A DNA stretch of 64,000 nt from JAPLMW01 sp964619675 (GTDB lineage: Bacteria; Planctomycetota; Phycisphaerae; Sedimentisphaerales; UBA12454): NCBI GenBank assembly GCA_964619675.1, contig CAZUEO010000008.1:1-64000 (forward strand). The letters are read 5' to 3'. Below, one piece after another: positions 1 through 8,320 of this stretch. Below the pieces are notes generated by a model. That model saw only the letters and a list, made by a program, of their open reading frames with translations. It was not told the DNA's origin and did not search any database. The number at the start of each line of letters is the position of its first letter. Within the stretch, counting starts at the first letter, position 1. The translations under genes were made by a program, and so were the position numbers.

Positions 1-1
1 A

Positions 2-331
2 CAGGCAGCTGAAAACGACATTGTTATTTTTGCAGACGCCTCGACAAACGGCGCTGAGCCTTTCAGCTTTGAGAGAATCAAAGCTAAAGAGTCGGCAAGT
101 TTCTCAAGCCACAGCGTTGAACCTGCCGCTATCCTGGCCCTTGCTGAAAAACTATTCGGCTCAAAGGCCAAAGGCTTTATCCTCGGCATTCGCGGCTATG
201 AATTCGATGAATTCGGCGCAGGCCTGACCCAAAAAGCAAAGGTCAATCTGCAAAAGGCCGTCGATTTTATCGAAGACTTGCTGAAAACAAAAAACCTTGA
301 TAAGATATCTGAAACTACTGCCTGTTTTTGA
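2..331 (+). CDS. Hydrogenase maturation protease, C-terminal part (partial at left edge)
   Basis: The reading frame is open from base 2 to the TGA at 329-331 and gives the last 109 residues of a protein whose start lies outside the window. The block SSHSVEPAAILALAEKLFG followed by GFILGIRGYEFDEFGAGL resembles the C-terminal half of peptidase family M52 (HyaD/HybD/HycI), which trims the C-terminus of the large subunit of [NiFe] hydrogenases after nickel insertion. The N-terminal metal-binding residues are not visible, so activity cannot be judged. Hydrogenase structural genes would be expected just to the left. The next gene begins 12 bases downstream and its ribosome-binding site (AAGGAG) overlaps this stop codon, so the two are probably cotranscribed. 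Confidence 0.72.
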   Translation, partial: QAAENDIVIFADASTNGAEPFSFERIKAKESASFSSHSVEPAAILALAEKLFGSKAKGFILGIRGYEFDEFGAGLTQKAKVNLQKAVDFIEDLLKTKNLDKISETTACF

Positions 332-343
332 AGGAGATTACCC

Positions 344-718
344 ATGCAGGACGGCAAATATGTCATTTTGGCGATCGACGACGACCCTGATTTCCTTGAT
401 GCAATCCGTATGGTTCTTGAAGCCAGCAACTATAAAATGGTCCAGGCCAAAAGCGGCGAGGAAGGTCTTAACGTTTACAAAAAGATTAACCCTGACCTTA
501 TTCTTGTCGATTTGATGATGGAGGAGATTGATGCAGGAGCTGATTTCGTAAAGGAATTAAAGCTTCTCGGCAACAAAGCCCCTGCATATCTTTTGAGCGG
601 CGCAGGCGATGAAATGACGGATAATATTGATTACGCCCAGTTCGGCTTTGCCGGCGTGTTACAAAAACCCATCGACAACAAACGCCTTCTAAGCATCATC
701 AAGGCCAAACTGAAATAA
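344..718 (+). CDS. Single-domain response regulator (CheY-like receiver)
   Basis: This 124-residue protein is a bare receiver domain with no output domain. The acidic pocket is D12-D13, the phospho-acceptor is D56 in LILVDLM, the switch Ser is in LLSGAGD and the conserved Lys is in LQKP near residue 111, so all functional residues are present. Such proteins take phosphate from a histidine kinase and act by binding a partner. The start is set by AAGGAG at 331-336, eight bases before the ATG. It follows a hydrogenase maturation gene, which suggests a link to hydrogenase or redox control, but that is inference from position only. Confidence 0.9.
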   Translation: MQDGKYVILAIDDDPDFLDAIRMVLEASNYKMVQAKSGEEGLNVYKKINPDLILVDLMMEEIDAGADFVKELKLLGNKAPAYLLSGAGDEMTDNIDYAQFGFAGVLQKPIDNKRLLSIIKAKLK

Positions 719-744
719 AAAGAAAAAAGTGCCGGCAATCTCTA

Positions 745-1704
745 CTATGGCAGCGTTTGCAGCAGCTCAAGGATTTCCTCTTTTTTCGGCAGTGCTTCCT
801 GTCCGCCGAATTTAGTGCAGGCAAGCGCCCCTGCCGCAGAGGCAAATTTCACAGCCTTCCTGATTTCATCGCCAACAGCACAGCTTGCCGCCAGCGCACC
901 ATCGAAGGCATCGCCACAGGCAGTTCGGTCGACAAATTTCACTTCAAACGGCGATATATGCGCCGCCCCATTTTTATCAACCACCAAAGCGCCTCGTTTG
1001 CCGAGCTTGATAACAACGCACCCTACACCCCGTGCGATAAGGTCAGAACCTATGAGCTTTGCGGTATGGATATTATGGCTGCCGGCGGTAGCTATTTCTG
1101 CAGCTTCCGCAAAATTCGGCACGAGCATATCTGCGGTATAATAATCCAGCGGCAGTTTGGCGCTTTGCTTTTCAAACTGTTCCCCTGCAAGTGCAGGGTC
1201 AAGTATCACTTTTGTCTTGGCAAGCTTTGCTGCTCTTATCGCGCTGCTGACAAAATCGCTGGAAAGCCCTCCGTTTATCAGGCATAAATTTGCCGAAGAC
1301 AAAAGTTTTTCAAACTTCTCTCCTTTTATATCGCTGCTTAGAAGCGCCCTGTTTGCTCCTTCGGAAACAACTGTCCGGTTTGCACCTGAACTACTGACGA
1401 ATGAAACACTCACTCCCGTATTTTTTGCCTCTGCCCCGAAAACAAACTCGCTGCTGACGCCGAAGTCCGCAAGATTATTTTTTATCATTTGTCCGAAGAT
1501 GTCTTTGCCGACCTTGCCGACAAGGTAAACCTCGCAGCCACACAGTGCCGCCTGTATCGCCTGATTTGACCCGGCCCCTGCCGGTATGTGTGAAAAGCTG
1601 CTGCCGGCCGCGACCTGGCCGGTCGCCGGAAAATCCACACAGCGTATAGCTATATCAACATACACGCCGCCGATTACCACTACTATCGGTTTGCCTCCCG
1701 CCAT
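745..1704 (-). CDS. PfkB-family carbohydrate kinase (ribokinase-like)
   Basis: The 319-residue protein has the ribokinase fold signatures. The N-terminal substrate-binding glycine motif appears as IPAGAGSNQA (about residues 36-45). The C-terminal phosphate-binding/anion-hole motif appears as DRTACGDAFDGA; the usual form is DTTGAGDxFxG, so the catalytic Asp is kept although the loop is slightly unusual. PfkB kinases phosphorylate sugars or nucleosides using ATP, and the exact substrate cannot be read from the sequence. The ATG at 1704 gives a normal-length protein starting MAGGKPIVVVIGGVYVD, in which the first strand GGVYVD is typical. It stands alone on the minus strand and converges with the response regulator. 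Confidence 0.88.
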   Translation of the reverse strand: MAGGKPIVVVIGGVYVDIAIRCVDFPATGQVAAGSSFSHIPAGAGSNQAIQAALCGCEVYLVGKVGKDIFGQMIKNNLADFGVSSEFVFGAEAKNTGVSVSFVSSSGANRTVVSEGANRALLSSDIKGEKFEKLLSSANLCLINGGLSSDFVSSAIRAAKLAKTKVILDPALAGEQFEKQSAKLPLDYYTADMLVPNFAEAAEIATAGSHNIHTAKLIGSDLIARGVGCVVIKLGKRGALVVDKNGAAHISPFEVKFVDRTACGDAFDGALAASCAVGDEIRKAVKFASAAGALACTKFGGQEALPKKEEILELLQTLP

Positions 1705-1759
1705 CGGCGCCTCAGAAAAAATCCATTTTTAAAATGTCCGTTTCGCAGCACTTAAAATA

Positions 1760-1858
1760 CTACGCTGCAATGCCTTTTGCAACCTTTTCCGCCCGCTCAA
1801 AATTCAGCATTTTGTGCTGCCTGTCCACCACAGCCTTGGCGAAGGCGGAAAAATCCAT
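1760..1858 (-). CDS. Possible small ORF upstream of the PfkB kinase (32 aa)
   Basis: An ATG-to-TAG frame of 32 codons (begins MDFSAFAKAVVDRQ, ends KVAKGIAA) lies 55 bases upstream of the kinase start on the same strand. The composition is protein-like and amphipathic, but there is no convincing ribosome-binding site before its ATG and I recognise no family. It may be a real small protein, the remnant of a longer gene or chance. It is recorded because it fills most of the gap between the kinase and purF. Confidence 0.25.
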   Translation of the reverse strand: MDFSAFAKAVVDRQHKMLNFERAEKVAKGIAA

Positions 1859-1865
1859 AAATTAT

Positions 1866-1894
1866 TTGACTTCAAGTACCTCTTTAGTTACACT
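1866..1894 (+). promoter_or_regulatory. Sigma70-type promoter for purF
   Basis: TTGACT at 1866-1871, a 17-base spacer, then TACACT at 889-894 of the same kilobase (1889-1894), read towards purF. The -35 matches 5 of 6 consensus bases and the -10 matches 4 of 6. The predicted start is about 60 bases before the purF ATG. No PurR-like operator or purine riboswitch was recognised in the leader. Confidence 0.55.
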
Positions 1895-1961
1895 AATCAC
1901 ACTTCAAAAGGGTGATTTTTCAATAATTCTGCTGTTATAAGTTTTTTTATGGACAGTGCTT

Positions 1962-3401
1962 ATGGAAAAAGAAGAAAACTGCGGTTTGTTCGGTATTTTC
2001 GGCGACTCTGACGCAGCCGAAAAAACCTTTTTTGCTCTGCACAGTTTGCAGCATCGCGGCCAGGAGTCAGCGGGAATTGCAACAAGCAACAGCCAGTCGA
2101 TTTTATGCCACACCGGAATGGGCCACGCTGCCAGGGTCTTTCGCGGCGGAACAGCCATACTTGACAAGCTCAAAAACCCAATTGCAATCGGCCATGTCCG
2201 CTACTCAACTTCCGGTTCAACCAGCCCGGTAAACGCCCAACCGTACCTGAGCGAATATTCCAGAGGTCAGATTGCTATCGCTCACAACGGCAATTTAATC
2301 AATGCCTCGCTGCTGCGCGACGAATATGAGGCTTACGGCCACATATTCAAATCGACCAGCGACACCGAAATGATTGTTCATCTGCTCGCAAAGCCTTCGC
2401 ACGTCTCAAAGCCCGACCCGCTCGGCCACGTCCTCAATCATCTTCAGGGTGCGTATTCTCTGCTTTTCCTATTTGAAGACAGAATAGAAGCCGCTCGCGA
2501 CCCTTACGGCATAAGGCCGCTGTGCATCGGCAAAACAAAAAATGGCGCCTTCTGTGTCGCAAGTGAAACCTGCGCATTTGACACAATTGAAGCCCAGTAC
2601 ATCCGTGAGGTTGAGCCCGGCGAAATCGTTACACTAAACGCCAACGGCCTTTCCAGCAGGAGATTCGTAAAGGTTGAAAACATCACGCCTGCCCACTGCA
2701 TATTTGAGCACGTCTATTTTGCCAAGCAGAGCAGCATCATTTTCGGCGAAAACGTCCACGAATTCAGAAAAAGACTTGGCGCTCAGATTGCAAAAGAGCA
2801 CCCGGTCAATGCCGATGTCGTAATTCCGGTTCCCGATTCCGGCACTTCCGCCGCAATCGGCTATTCCAGTCAGAGCGGCATACCCTTTGATATGGGCTTT
2901 ATCAGAAGCCACTACGTCGGCAGAACATTTATTTCGCCAAAACAGGACTGGCGCGACCTTGCAGTAAAGCTCAAGCTTGCCGTCGTAAAGGAAGTGGTAA
3001 AGGACAAGCGTGTTGTCATAGTCGATGATTCAATTGTTCGCGGCACAACCACAAAAGGCAAAATCAAGGCTATCAGAAAAGCCGGCGCAAAGGAAATTCA
3101 TATGCGGGTAAGCTGCCCGCCGATAAGGTTCCCCTGCTTCTACGGCGTCGATTTCCCGACAAAGGAGGAACTGCTCGCAAACGAAAAAGATATGCAGCAG
3201 ATTAAGGATTTTCTCGAAGTTGACAGCATAGGCTACATTTCGCTTGAAGGCATGCTTTCCTGCACCTCGCTGCCTAAAAATCATTACTGTACCGCCTGCT
3301 GGACCGGAAATTACCCGATACCCGTCCAGACAATGGTGAACAAATTTACGATGGAACGTTATCAGATGCAGCTTTTCGAAGACCAGGCTCTCCAGTTATA
3401 A
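1962..3401 (+). CDS. purF: Amidophosphoribosyltransferase (glutamine PRPP amidotransferase)
   Basis: PurF catalyses the first committed step of purine synthesis, turning PRPP and glutamine into phosphoribosylamine. The N-terminal Ntn glutaminase begins MEKEENCGLFGIFGD, where Cys7 would become the catalytic N-terminal residue after propeptide removal. HSLQHRGQESAGI is the usual glutaminase block. The PRTase domain carries VVIVDDSIVRGTT, the PRPP loop. Cysteines in VSCPP, FPCFYG and the C-terminal HYCTACWTG suggest the Bacillus-type Fe-S-containing subgroup. An in-frame GTG lies at 1956, but the ATG at 1962 gives the normal short propeptide, so it was chosen. The purM start follows one base after the stop codon. 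Confidence 0.95.
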   Translation: MEKEENCGLFGIFGDSDAAEKTFFALHSLQHRGQESAGIATSNSQSILCHTGMGHAARVFRGGTAILDKLKNPIAIGHVRYSTSGSTSPVNAQPYLSEYSRGQIAIAHNGNLINASLLRDEYEAYGHIFKSTSDTEMIVHLLAKPSHVSKPDPLGHVLNHLQGAYSLLFLFEDRIEAARDPYGIRPLCIGKTKNGAFCVASETCAFDTIEAQYIREVEPGEIVTLNANGLSSRRFVKVENITPAHCIFEHVYFAKQSSIIFGENVHEFRKRLGAQIAKEHPVNADVVIPVPDSGTSAAIGYSSQSGIPFDMGFIRSHYVGRTFISPKQDWRDLAVKLKLAVVKEVVKDKRVVIVDDSIVRGTTTKGKIKAIRKAGAKEIHMRVSCPPIRFPCFYGVDFPTKEELLANEKDMQQIKDFLEVDSIGYISLEGMLSCTSLPKNHYCTACWTGNYPIPVQTMVNKFTMERYQMQLFEDQALQL

Positions 3402-3402
3402 T

Positions 3403-4470
3403 ATGGCTGACCACATCACTTATGAGCAGTCAGGCGTAAACATTGACGCCAATGACGAGATGGTCGAGCGGATTTGGGCCTCGATTCAAAGCACCTTTGG
3501 CCCGCGTGTAATCGACCTGCCGGGTGGTTTTGCAGGCTTGTTTCGCCTTGATTACGACCAGAATTTATTCAAAAAAAATTACAAAAACCCCGTCCTCGTC
3601 GCTTGCACTGACGGCGTCGGCTCAAAGGTTCTGGTCGCGAGGGATATGAAAAAATTTGACACCCTCGGTTTTGACCTCGTCGCAATGAGCGTCAACGATA
3701 TGCTCGTCCTCGGTGCAACGCCGCTGTTTTTCCTCGATTATCTTGCGGTAAACAAGCTCGAACCTGCGGGGGTTGCCGAGCTTGTCGAAAGCATTGCCGG
3801 CGCCTGCAAGGCTGCTGATTGCGCCCTTCTCGGCGGCGAAACCGCTGAAATGCCAGATATTTACAAAAAAGACGATTTCGATATGGCGGGCTTTGCCGTC
3901 GGCGTTGTTGAAAAAAACAGAATTATCAACGGCAAAAAAGTTGAGGCCGGCGATTGCGTCCTCGGTCTTGCTTCCAGCGGCCTGCACAGCAACGGCTTTT
4001 CGCTCGCAAGACATATCTGCTTTAAGAAGCTCGGCTTAAAGCCCGCCGATAAAATTGCCGAGCTTGATAATAAGGCTATCGGAGAGGTTTTGCTTGCCCC
4101 AACAAGGATTTACGTTCGTTCGGTTGTCAAATTGCTCGGTCATTACAAGGTAAAGCAAATCGTTCACGCAATGGCTCACATCACCGGCAGCGGCCTTGTC
4201 GGCAATATCCCGCGGGTCCTGCCCAAAAACTGCGATGCGGTTATCAGCCGCTCTGCCTGGCAAATCCCGCCTATTTTTGATTTCCTGCAGAAAAACGGCC
4301 CCGTCGAAGAAGCCGAGATGTTCCGCGTTTTTAATATGGGTATCGGTTTTATTTTAATAATTGCACGGGATTTTGTCGATTCTATAATAAGACAGCTTGC
4401 CCGCAGCGGCGAAACGGTTTATAATCTCGGTGCCGTTGCCCGCGGCAGCGGAAAAGTAATAATAAAATAG
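3403..4470 (+). CDS. purM: Phosphoribosylformylglycinamidine cyclo-ligase (AIR synthetase)
   Basis: PurM closes the imidazole ring, using ATP to convert FGAM to AIR in purine synthesis. The 355-residue length is typical. Diagnostic blocks are ACTDGVGSKV (about residue 67), DLVAMSVNDML, GGETAEMP and LHSNGFSL, all conserved in the PurM/SelD/ThiL ATP-binding fold. Near the end, FRVFNMGIGF is the conserved C-terminal domain motif. It is separated from purF by one base, so the two are cotranscribed and probably translationally coupled. Nothing unusual was seen. Confidence 0.95.
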   Translation: MADHITYEQSGVNIDANDEMVERIWASIQSTFGPRVIDLPGGFAGLFRLDYDQNLFKKNYKNPVLVACTDGVGSKVLVARDMKKFDTLGFDLVAMSVNDMLVLGATPLFFLDYLAVNKLEPAGVAELVESIAGACKAADCALLGGETAEMPDIYKKDDFDMAGFAVGVVEKNRIINGKKVEAGDCVLGLASSGLHSNGFSLARHICFKKLGLKPADKIAELDNKAIGEVLLAPTRIYVRSVVKLLGHYKVKQIVHAMAHITGSGLVGNIPRVLPKNCDAVISRSAWQIPPIFDFLQKNGPVEEAEMFRVFNMGIGFILIIARDFVDSIIRQLARSGETVYNLGAVARGSGKVIIK

Positions 4471-4496
4471 GCCTGGTCCTTTTTCGGCAGATTTTT

Positions 4497-5489
4497 ATGC
4501 TCAAAAAAACTTCGCCGGTCGTTATGTTCATACTTGCTGTATTGATTTACGCTTCTTTTGCCGGCTGGCTCTTCTGGCCGCACCTTGACAAATTCATCGA
4601 TCTCCAGAGAATCCTGCTTATACTTCCCGTCGTTGCCGCAGCAGGTGTTTTTGTCCTGGGCAGAAGATATGTTAATTCTTTTGTCGCCCGTTTCTTCGCA
4701 GGCGTAATTTACGGCTTCGGTCCTTTTGCCTGCAGCTTCCATTGTTATCATCCCTTTGCATTTTGTGTTTATGCGGCTCTGCCGTGGACCTTCCTCCCTG
4801 CCGTTTTCCTTTATAAACTGCCTAAAATCGGAGAAAAGACAGCAAACGTCCTTTCAGCGATTTTTTCTCTGCTGCCTTTCGTATTCGTAATTGCCGCTTA
4901 CTTCTTCGCCGCAAAAAATTATCTCTACCCGATACCGGCGCAACTTGCCGTCTCGTCAAAAAACTTCGCAGCCCTTGTAAGCCCCATTTCGTTTTATGTC
5001 GATGTCTTTTCAGTCGGTTTTTATCATACCACACTTGGCGCGCTGGCGGTCGGCTTAGTCCTGTTTTTCAGAACCCGCAGGTCCTGGACAGCGGCCATTT
5101 TCGCATTGGCCGTTTTTCTTTCGCTCTATAAGCCGATTTTAAATGTTCCATCCGTTTTCTGGCTTTCTTTTGTGGTTCTGATTTGTTCACTGATTATCGC
5201 CGAAGGTTTTGAGGCGATAATACTTGCCGGAAAGGCCGATGCCAATTGGCTGCTTCTCGCTACAGCAGTTCTTACCTTCCAGGCCGCGCTGAACTCCGTA
5301 TTTTTCAGGAATCCCGATATTATTGTCTCGCTCATCCTTTCCGCCATTTCCATCATAGCGGTTTTATTCGTATTCTTCATCGCTCGCGGCGGCCTTGCGG
5401 CGCATTATATGCGCATGCTGGCCTTATATTCCACCGCCCTTCTGGACGTCATTATCATTACGAGAAATACGATTGATATAATTTTTTAA
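4497..5489 (+). CDS. Multi-pass membrane protein of unknown function
   Basis: The 330-residue protein is almost wholly hydrophobic, with about nine or ten predicted membrane segments separated by short basic loops. The first begins at residue 9 (VVMFILAVLIYASFAGWLF). No catalytic motif or transporter signature is recognised. Its start is 26 bases after purM on the same strand and it is followed 14 bases later by a TerB-like protein, so all four genes from purF may form one transcription unit. Polytopic proteins of this kind in planctomycetes are sometimes distant GT-C glycosyltransferase relatives, but no acidic GT-C loop motif is seen here. Confidence 0.6.
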   Translation: MLKKTSPVVMFILAVLIYASFAGWLFWPHLDKFIDLQRILLILPVVAAAGVFVLGRRYVNSFVARFFAGVIYGFGPFACSFHCYHPFAFCVYAALPWTFLPAVFLYKLPKIGEKTANVLSAIFSLLPFVFVIAAYFFAAKNYLYPIPAQLAVSSKNFAALVSPISFYVDVFSVGFYHTTLGALAVGLVLFFRTRRSWTAAIFALAVFLSLYKPILNVPSVFWLSFVVLICSLIIAEGFEAIILAGKADANWLLLATAVLTFQAALNSVFFRNPDIIVSLILSAISIIAVLFVFFIARGGLAAHYMRMLALYSTALLDVIIITRNTIDIIF

Positions 5490-5503
5490 TGCGCGAGGAA
5501 TAA

Positions 5504-5875
5504 ATGACTCAGGACGAGCAGGTTCAGTATTTAGCCAATATCTATTATCTTGCCCGCGCAGATGAAAATTTTGAAGTTGAGGAAGATTACTTACTGCAGG
5601 AAATAGCCAAAGGCATCGGTGCAGGCTATCTCGAGACAAGAAAAGCCCTGGATTTATCAATTACAGATGATTTCAAAATCAAATTTCCCGCCCGTCTTTC
5701 CGAGCGGCTGCGTAATCTCGAGGATATGTTACTGGTTGCCTATTATGACAAAAAGCTGCATGAAATGGAGAAAAAAATCATCACTGCTTACGCAAAGCAT
5801 ATCGACATAACCAAACAGCAGTTCGAAACCATACAACGGGAAGTAAAGAACAGGTTGAAGGAAAAGACTAAATAA
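5504..5875 (+). CDS. TerB-like small helical protein
   Basis: The 123-residue, all-helical, acidic protein has the outline of the TerB/DjlA tellurite-resistance-like domain. The first helix YLANIYYLARADENFEVEE matches the characteristic pattern in which a helix is followed by D-G/N-x-x-x-x-E at the metal-binding turn. The second half, LLVAYYDKKLHEMEKKII, repeats the pattern. TerB-like domains bind metals and often act at membranes in stress responses. The gene lies 14 bases after a polytopic membrane protein, consistent with joint function. Family assignment is by pattern only. Confidence 0.6.
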   Translation: MTQDEQVQYLANIYYLARADENFEVEEDYLLQEIAKGIGAGYLETRKALDLSITDDFKIKFPARLSERLRNLEDMLLVAYYDKKLHEMEKKIITAYAKHIDITKQQFETIQREVKNRLKEKTK

Positions 5876-5906
5876 AATCTTTATTGCGGCTGCATCTGTT
5901 TTTTCT

Positions 5907-6605
5907 TCATTCGTTTTTAATGACAATTTCGTTGTAGCCGCATCTGCTGCCATTACACCGATAGTAAAGCAGTTTGCCCCCAAATAATTCCCTGATATCC
6001 TCAAGACAAATCATCCCGACAGGGTCGGTGTCGGACCCCTGATGGTCGTCCGCAAAGGCAATTATAAAAAGACCTCCTTTTTTGACGATTTTTTGCCATT
6101 GATGTGCGGTCTTATGAGGGTCCCGGCAGTGGTCGAATGAATTGGAATACAGCACATCAAAACTGCCTTCCCATTGCCCCGGCAGTTCATCGAAAGACCC
6201 GATGTAAACATCTTTTCTTTTCGCCATCGGGTTGATTTCTACTCCGAATACGCCTCCCTTTTGCAGTTTTATCAGGTTGGACCTGCCGCCGGACAAAAAT
6301 AATCTATCAAAAACTGAATGGTATCCGGCAGTATGCCATTCTGTCAGACTCAGAAGTTCTGCAAGAACAGGATGATTCAAAGCCAGGCGGAACAGGTCAA
6401 CCTCGCGTCCGTTCCTTGTCCCCATACATACAACTCTCCATAAGTTTTTTTTGTTTTCCTGAAGATTAAGATTTTTATGGATTATTGAGACGTATTTGAT
6501 TATGTCCCGGATGGATACCTTGCAGAACTGGAATTTTTTTTGCGACCTCTCTATCTGGGTTTGAATATATTCCTGCCGCGACTGTTTTGTATCGTATATC
6601 TGCAT
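5907..6605 (-). CDS. SAM-dependent methyltransferase-like protein
   Basis: The 232-residue protein has a class I methyltransferase layout. VVCMGTRNGREVDLF (about residues 58-72) fits motif I, GVEINPM fits the acidic motif II that contacts the ribose of SAM, FDVLYSNSFDHC is the motif IV region and IVKKGGLFIIAFAD is motif V/VI. The pattern around SNSFDH and the later KKGG is like FkbM/UbiE-type O- or C-methyltransferases, but the substrate is unknown. It is transcribed alone on the minus strand, facing the TerB-like gene, and about 70 bases of AT-rich sequence separate it from the UvrC-like gene upstream. Confidence 0.7.
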   Translation of the reverse strand: MQIYDTKQSRQEYIQTQIERSQKKFQFCKVSIRDIIKYVSIIHKNLNLQENKKNLWRVVCMGTRNGREVDLFRLALNHPVLAELLSLTEWHTAGYHSVFDRLFLSGGRSNLIKLQKGGVFGVEINPMAKRKDVYIGSFDELPGQWEGSFDVLYSNSFDHCRDPHKTAHQWQKIVKKGGLFIIAFADDHQGSDTDPVGMICLEDIRELFGGKLLYYRCNGSRCGYNEIVIKNE

Positions 6606-6677
6606 AAATTCCCTGTATTACAGTTAAGCCGAAACGCCATAGTACAGCGTGTGTTATAATTAAATATAGACAAAATA

Positions 6678-7850
6678 TCAATCAAAAAAGAAATTATTGA
6701 CCGTCTTTACAAACGCCGTTTTATCAAATCCCTCGCAAACATTTATCCACAGCCCCGATAGCTTCGTCCGGTAAAGAAAATACGAAACAATCGCAAACTG
6801 TTCAATCGTTTCTGTGCTGTCGCAGATTTCCTGCCGATTGCCGTTTAATTTCGCCAGCGATTTCTCAATCGCCTCAGCAACTTTCTCGGTAGTCTCAATT
6901 ACAAAATCGCCAAGGTCGATTATCTCGAAAAAATTCATCACAAAAAACGCAAAAGCTTGCCCTGAGCGAGGCCGAAGGGTTTGTTTCTTTCTCTTACTGC
7001 CCTGCGGCTTAATCCTGGCAGATTTATCTATATGAATAATTTTCAGTTTTTCTAAATCGCCTGTCCATTTGTAGGCTTGCTTTTTCAAAGTAGAGAGTTT
7101 CTCAATTTTTCTTTTAAGCTCGTCTGCCAACTCAAAATTCAATTCCTTCGCAGCAACCTGCATTTGCTGTTGTAATTGCTCGATTGTTTTTATTGGTTTT
7201 GCTCCAGCTTCAAATGCATTTTTTACTATAACCTGATAATCTTCGACACTTATTTTGCCGCTGCAGACTCCGCAACAGGCATCCATCTGCAAATATGGGC
7301 ATCCTGCTGCCCGCTGTGGACTATCCACAAGGTCATTTCTTTTGCAAAGTTTAAAAGCGTCTTCAAGAGCGTTTAAAAAAACAACTGCTGCCTTTTGACG
7401 TGGAAAAGGCCCTAAAATCTTTTCTCCTTCGCCGAACGCCTGCCCTGAGCTTGTCGAACGGGTCGGCTTTCTTGTTACTGAAAAAAACGGAATTTTTTCA
7501 TTCAAATTCATTTTGATAAATGCAGGCCAAACGATGGTTTCGTGGTCCTTATAATTTGAAGGAAAAATTTTCTTAACTGCCTGATGGTAGACAAGTGCCA
7601 AACGAAATTTACACGGGCAGATTGTGTAATAAATTTTTGCCGTAATGCTCTTTAAATTCGTCCGTTTGCTCTCTTTTTGCTCAGCGAGTTTATTTTTTAC
7701 ATTTCTTCTGATATTTGCCGTCGTCATCAGCAGTATCGGTGCATCCTGACTGTCTGCGAAAAGAACAAGACCGCCTTGCGTGGGAAGTTCGCAAAGTTTT
7801 TCTATTGTCAGGCAGTTTTCAAAAATTTCATCTGCCCGGCTTTTCATCAC
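6678..7850 (-). CDS. UvrC-like protein with degenerate GIY-YIG domain and two in-frame repeat insertions
   Basis: The 390-residue protein matches the N-terminal half of UvrC. There is a GIY-YIG-like fold near residue 25 (GGLVLFADS), a Cys cluster followed by ISVEDYQ (CPYLQMDACCGVCSG) where UvrC has its conserved Cys region, then a UvrB-interaction (UVR) helix pair (LNFELADELKRKIEKL). The GIY-YIG Tyr, Lys and Glu are not evident, so the nuclease is probably inactive, and the UvrC C-terminal RNase H and HhH domains are absent. Two segments, TRSTSSGQAF and RPRSGQAF, are encoded by copies of a dispersed palindromic repeat inserted in frame. The ATG overlaps the end of the fabZ-like gene by four bases. 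Confidence 0.72.
   Translation of the reverse strand: MMKSRADEIFENCLTIEKLCELPTQGGLVLFADSQDAPILLMTTANIRRNVKNKLAEQKESKRTNLKSITAKIYYTICPCKFRLALVYHQAVKKIFPSNYKDHETIVWPAFIKMNLNEKIPFFSVTRKPTRSTSSGQAFGEGEKILGPFPRQKAAVVFLNALEDAFKLCKRNDLVDSPQRAAGCPYLQMDACCGVCSGKISVEDYQVIVKNAFEAGAKPIKTIEQLQQQMQVAAKELNFELADELKRKIEKLSTLKKQAYKWTGDLEKLKIIHIDKSARIKPQGSKRKKQTLRPRSGQAFAFFVMNFFEIIDLGDFVIETTEKVAEAIEKSLAKLNGNRQEICDSTETIEQFAIVSYFLYRTKLSGLWINVCEGFDKTAFVKTVNNFFFD
6955..6980. repeat. Dispersed CCCTGAGC-GTCGAA-type repeat, copy 1 (inside the UvrC-like gene)
   Basis: The sequence CCTGAGCGAGGCCGAAGGG sits in frame near the C-terminal part of the UvrC-like gene and encodes RPRSGQAF on the minus strand. The same family is seen at 7438-7462, 29611-29637 and, in diverged form, at 35065-35082. 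Confidence 0.7.
7438..7462. repeat. Dispersed CCCTGAGC-GTCGAA-type repeat, copy 2 (inside the UvrC-like gene)
   Basis: CCTGAGCTTGTCGAACGGG is inserted in frame and encodes TRSTSSGQA on the minus strand. It lies about 480 bases from copy 1 within the same gene. Its core TGAGCTTGTCGAA also occurs reversed at 8763-8775 in the intergenic region after the flavodoxin gene. Confidence 0.7.
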
Positions 7851-8320
7851 ACGTCTCGGCCGGCGATAACGGTATCAAAGACCATTGCGCCATTGACGAT
7901 GCCCTGAACGGCGCAGACGTATTTTCTGCTCTTGAACGTGGTAATATGACCGAGCAGGTAAAGTCTGCAGCCCGGCTCAACAGGTCTCCTGAAGTGTGCA
8001 TCCTCAATACTTAAAAAACCGATGAACCCCGGCAGCTCGTAAACCTTTTTTACGAACACGCTGGACAGTTGCGCCGCTGCTTCAATCATTATCACCGCCG
8101 GCATAAGAGGTCTGCCGGGAATATGGCCCCTTACCCAGAATTCCTTTTCGGTAATATCTTTGTATCCGAGAATGAGGAATTTTTCCTTATCGTACCAGAT
8201 AACTCCGTCGAGGTGCTGCATCTCGAATCGCTGTGGATTGACTTCTTCGATTGTCTTTTTATCAATGACAATCTGGTTCACGTCGATCTTTGACAGGTCG
8301 AACAATTGTGTTGGGGGCAT
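7847..8320 (-). CDS. FabZ-like 3-hydroxyacyl-ACP dehydratase
   Basis: The 157-residue hot-dog-fold protein contains GHIPGRPLMPAVIMIEAAAQ (about residues 85-104). This is the FabZ/FabA-type active-site helix, with the catalytic His in HxPGxPxxP and the acid residue in the MIEAAAQ stretch. FabZ removes water from 3-hydroxyacyl-ACP in fatty-acid synthesis. Residues at the end (AVQGIVNGAMVFDTVIAG) match the last strand, where FabZ has xVDGxxVxEAxL. The N-terminal 60 residues are longer than in classic FabZ, and this subtype is common in planctomycetes next to lipid genes. Its stop overlaps the ATG of the UvrC-like gene (ATGA), so the two are translationally coupled. Confidence 0.85.
   Translation of the reverse strand: MPPTQLFDLSKIDVNQIVIDKKTIEEVNPQRFEMQHLDGVIWYDKEKFLILGYKDITEKEFWVRGHIPGRPLMPAVIMIEAAAQLSSVFVKKVYELPGFIGFLSIEDAHFRRPVEPGCRLYLLGHITTFKSRKYVCAVQGIVNGAMVFDTVIAGRDV

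Noticed and set aside
757..1528. Long plus-strand frames opposite the PfkB kinase
   Set aside because: They are antisense to a clear kinase with all motifs and have no start signals; shadows of codon bias.
1734..1940. 68-aa frame between the kinase and purF
   Set aside because: It runs over the purF promoter, has no ribosome-binding site and no protein-like pattern.
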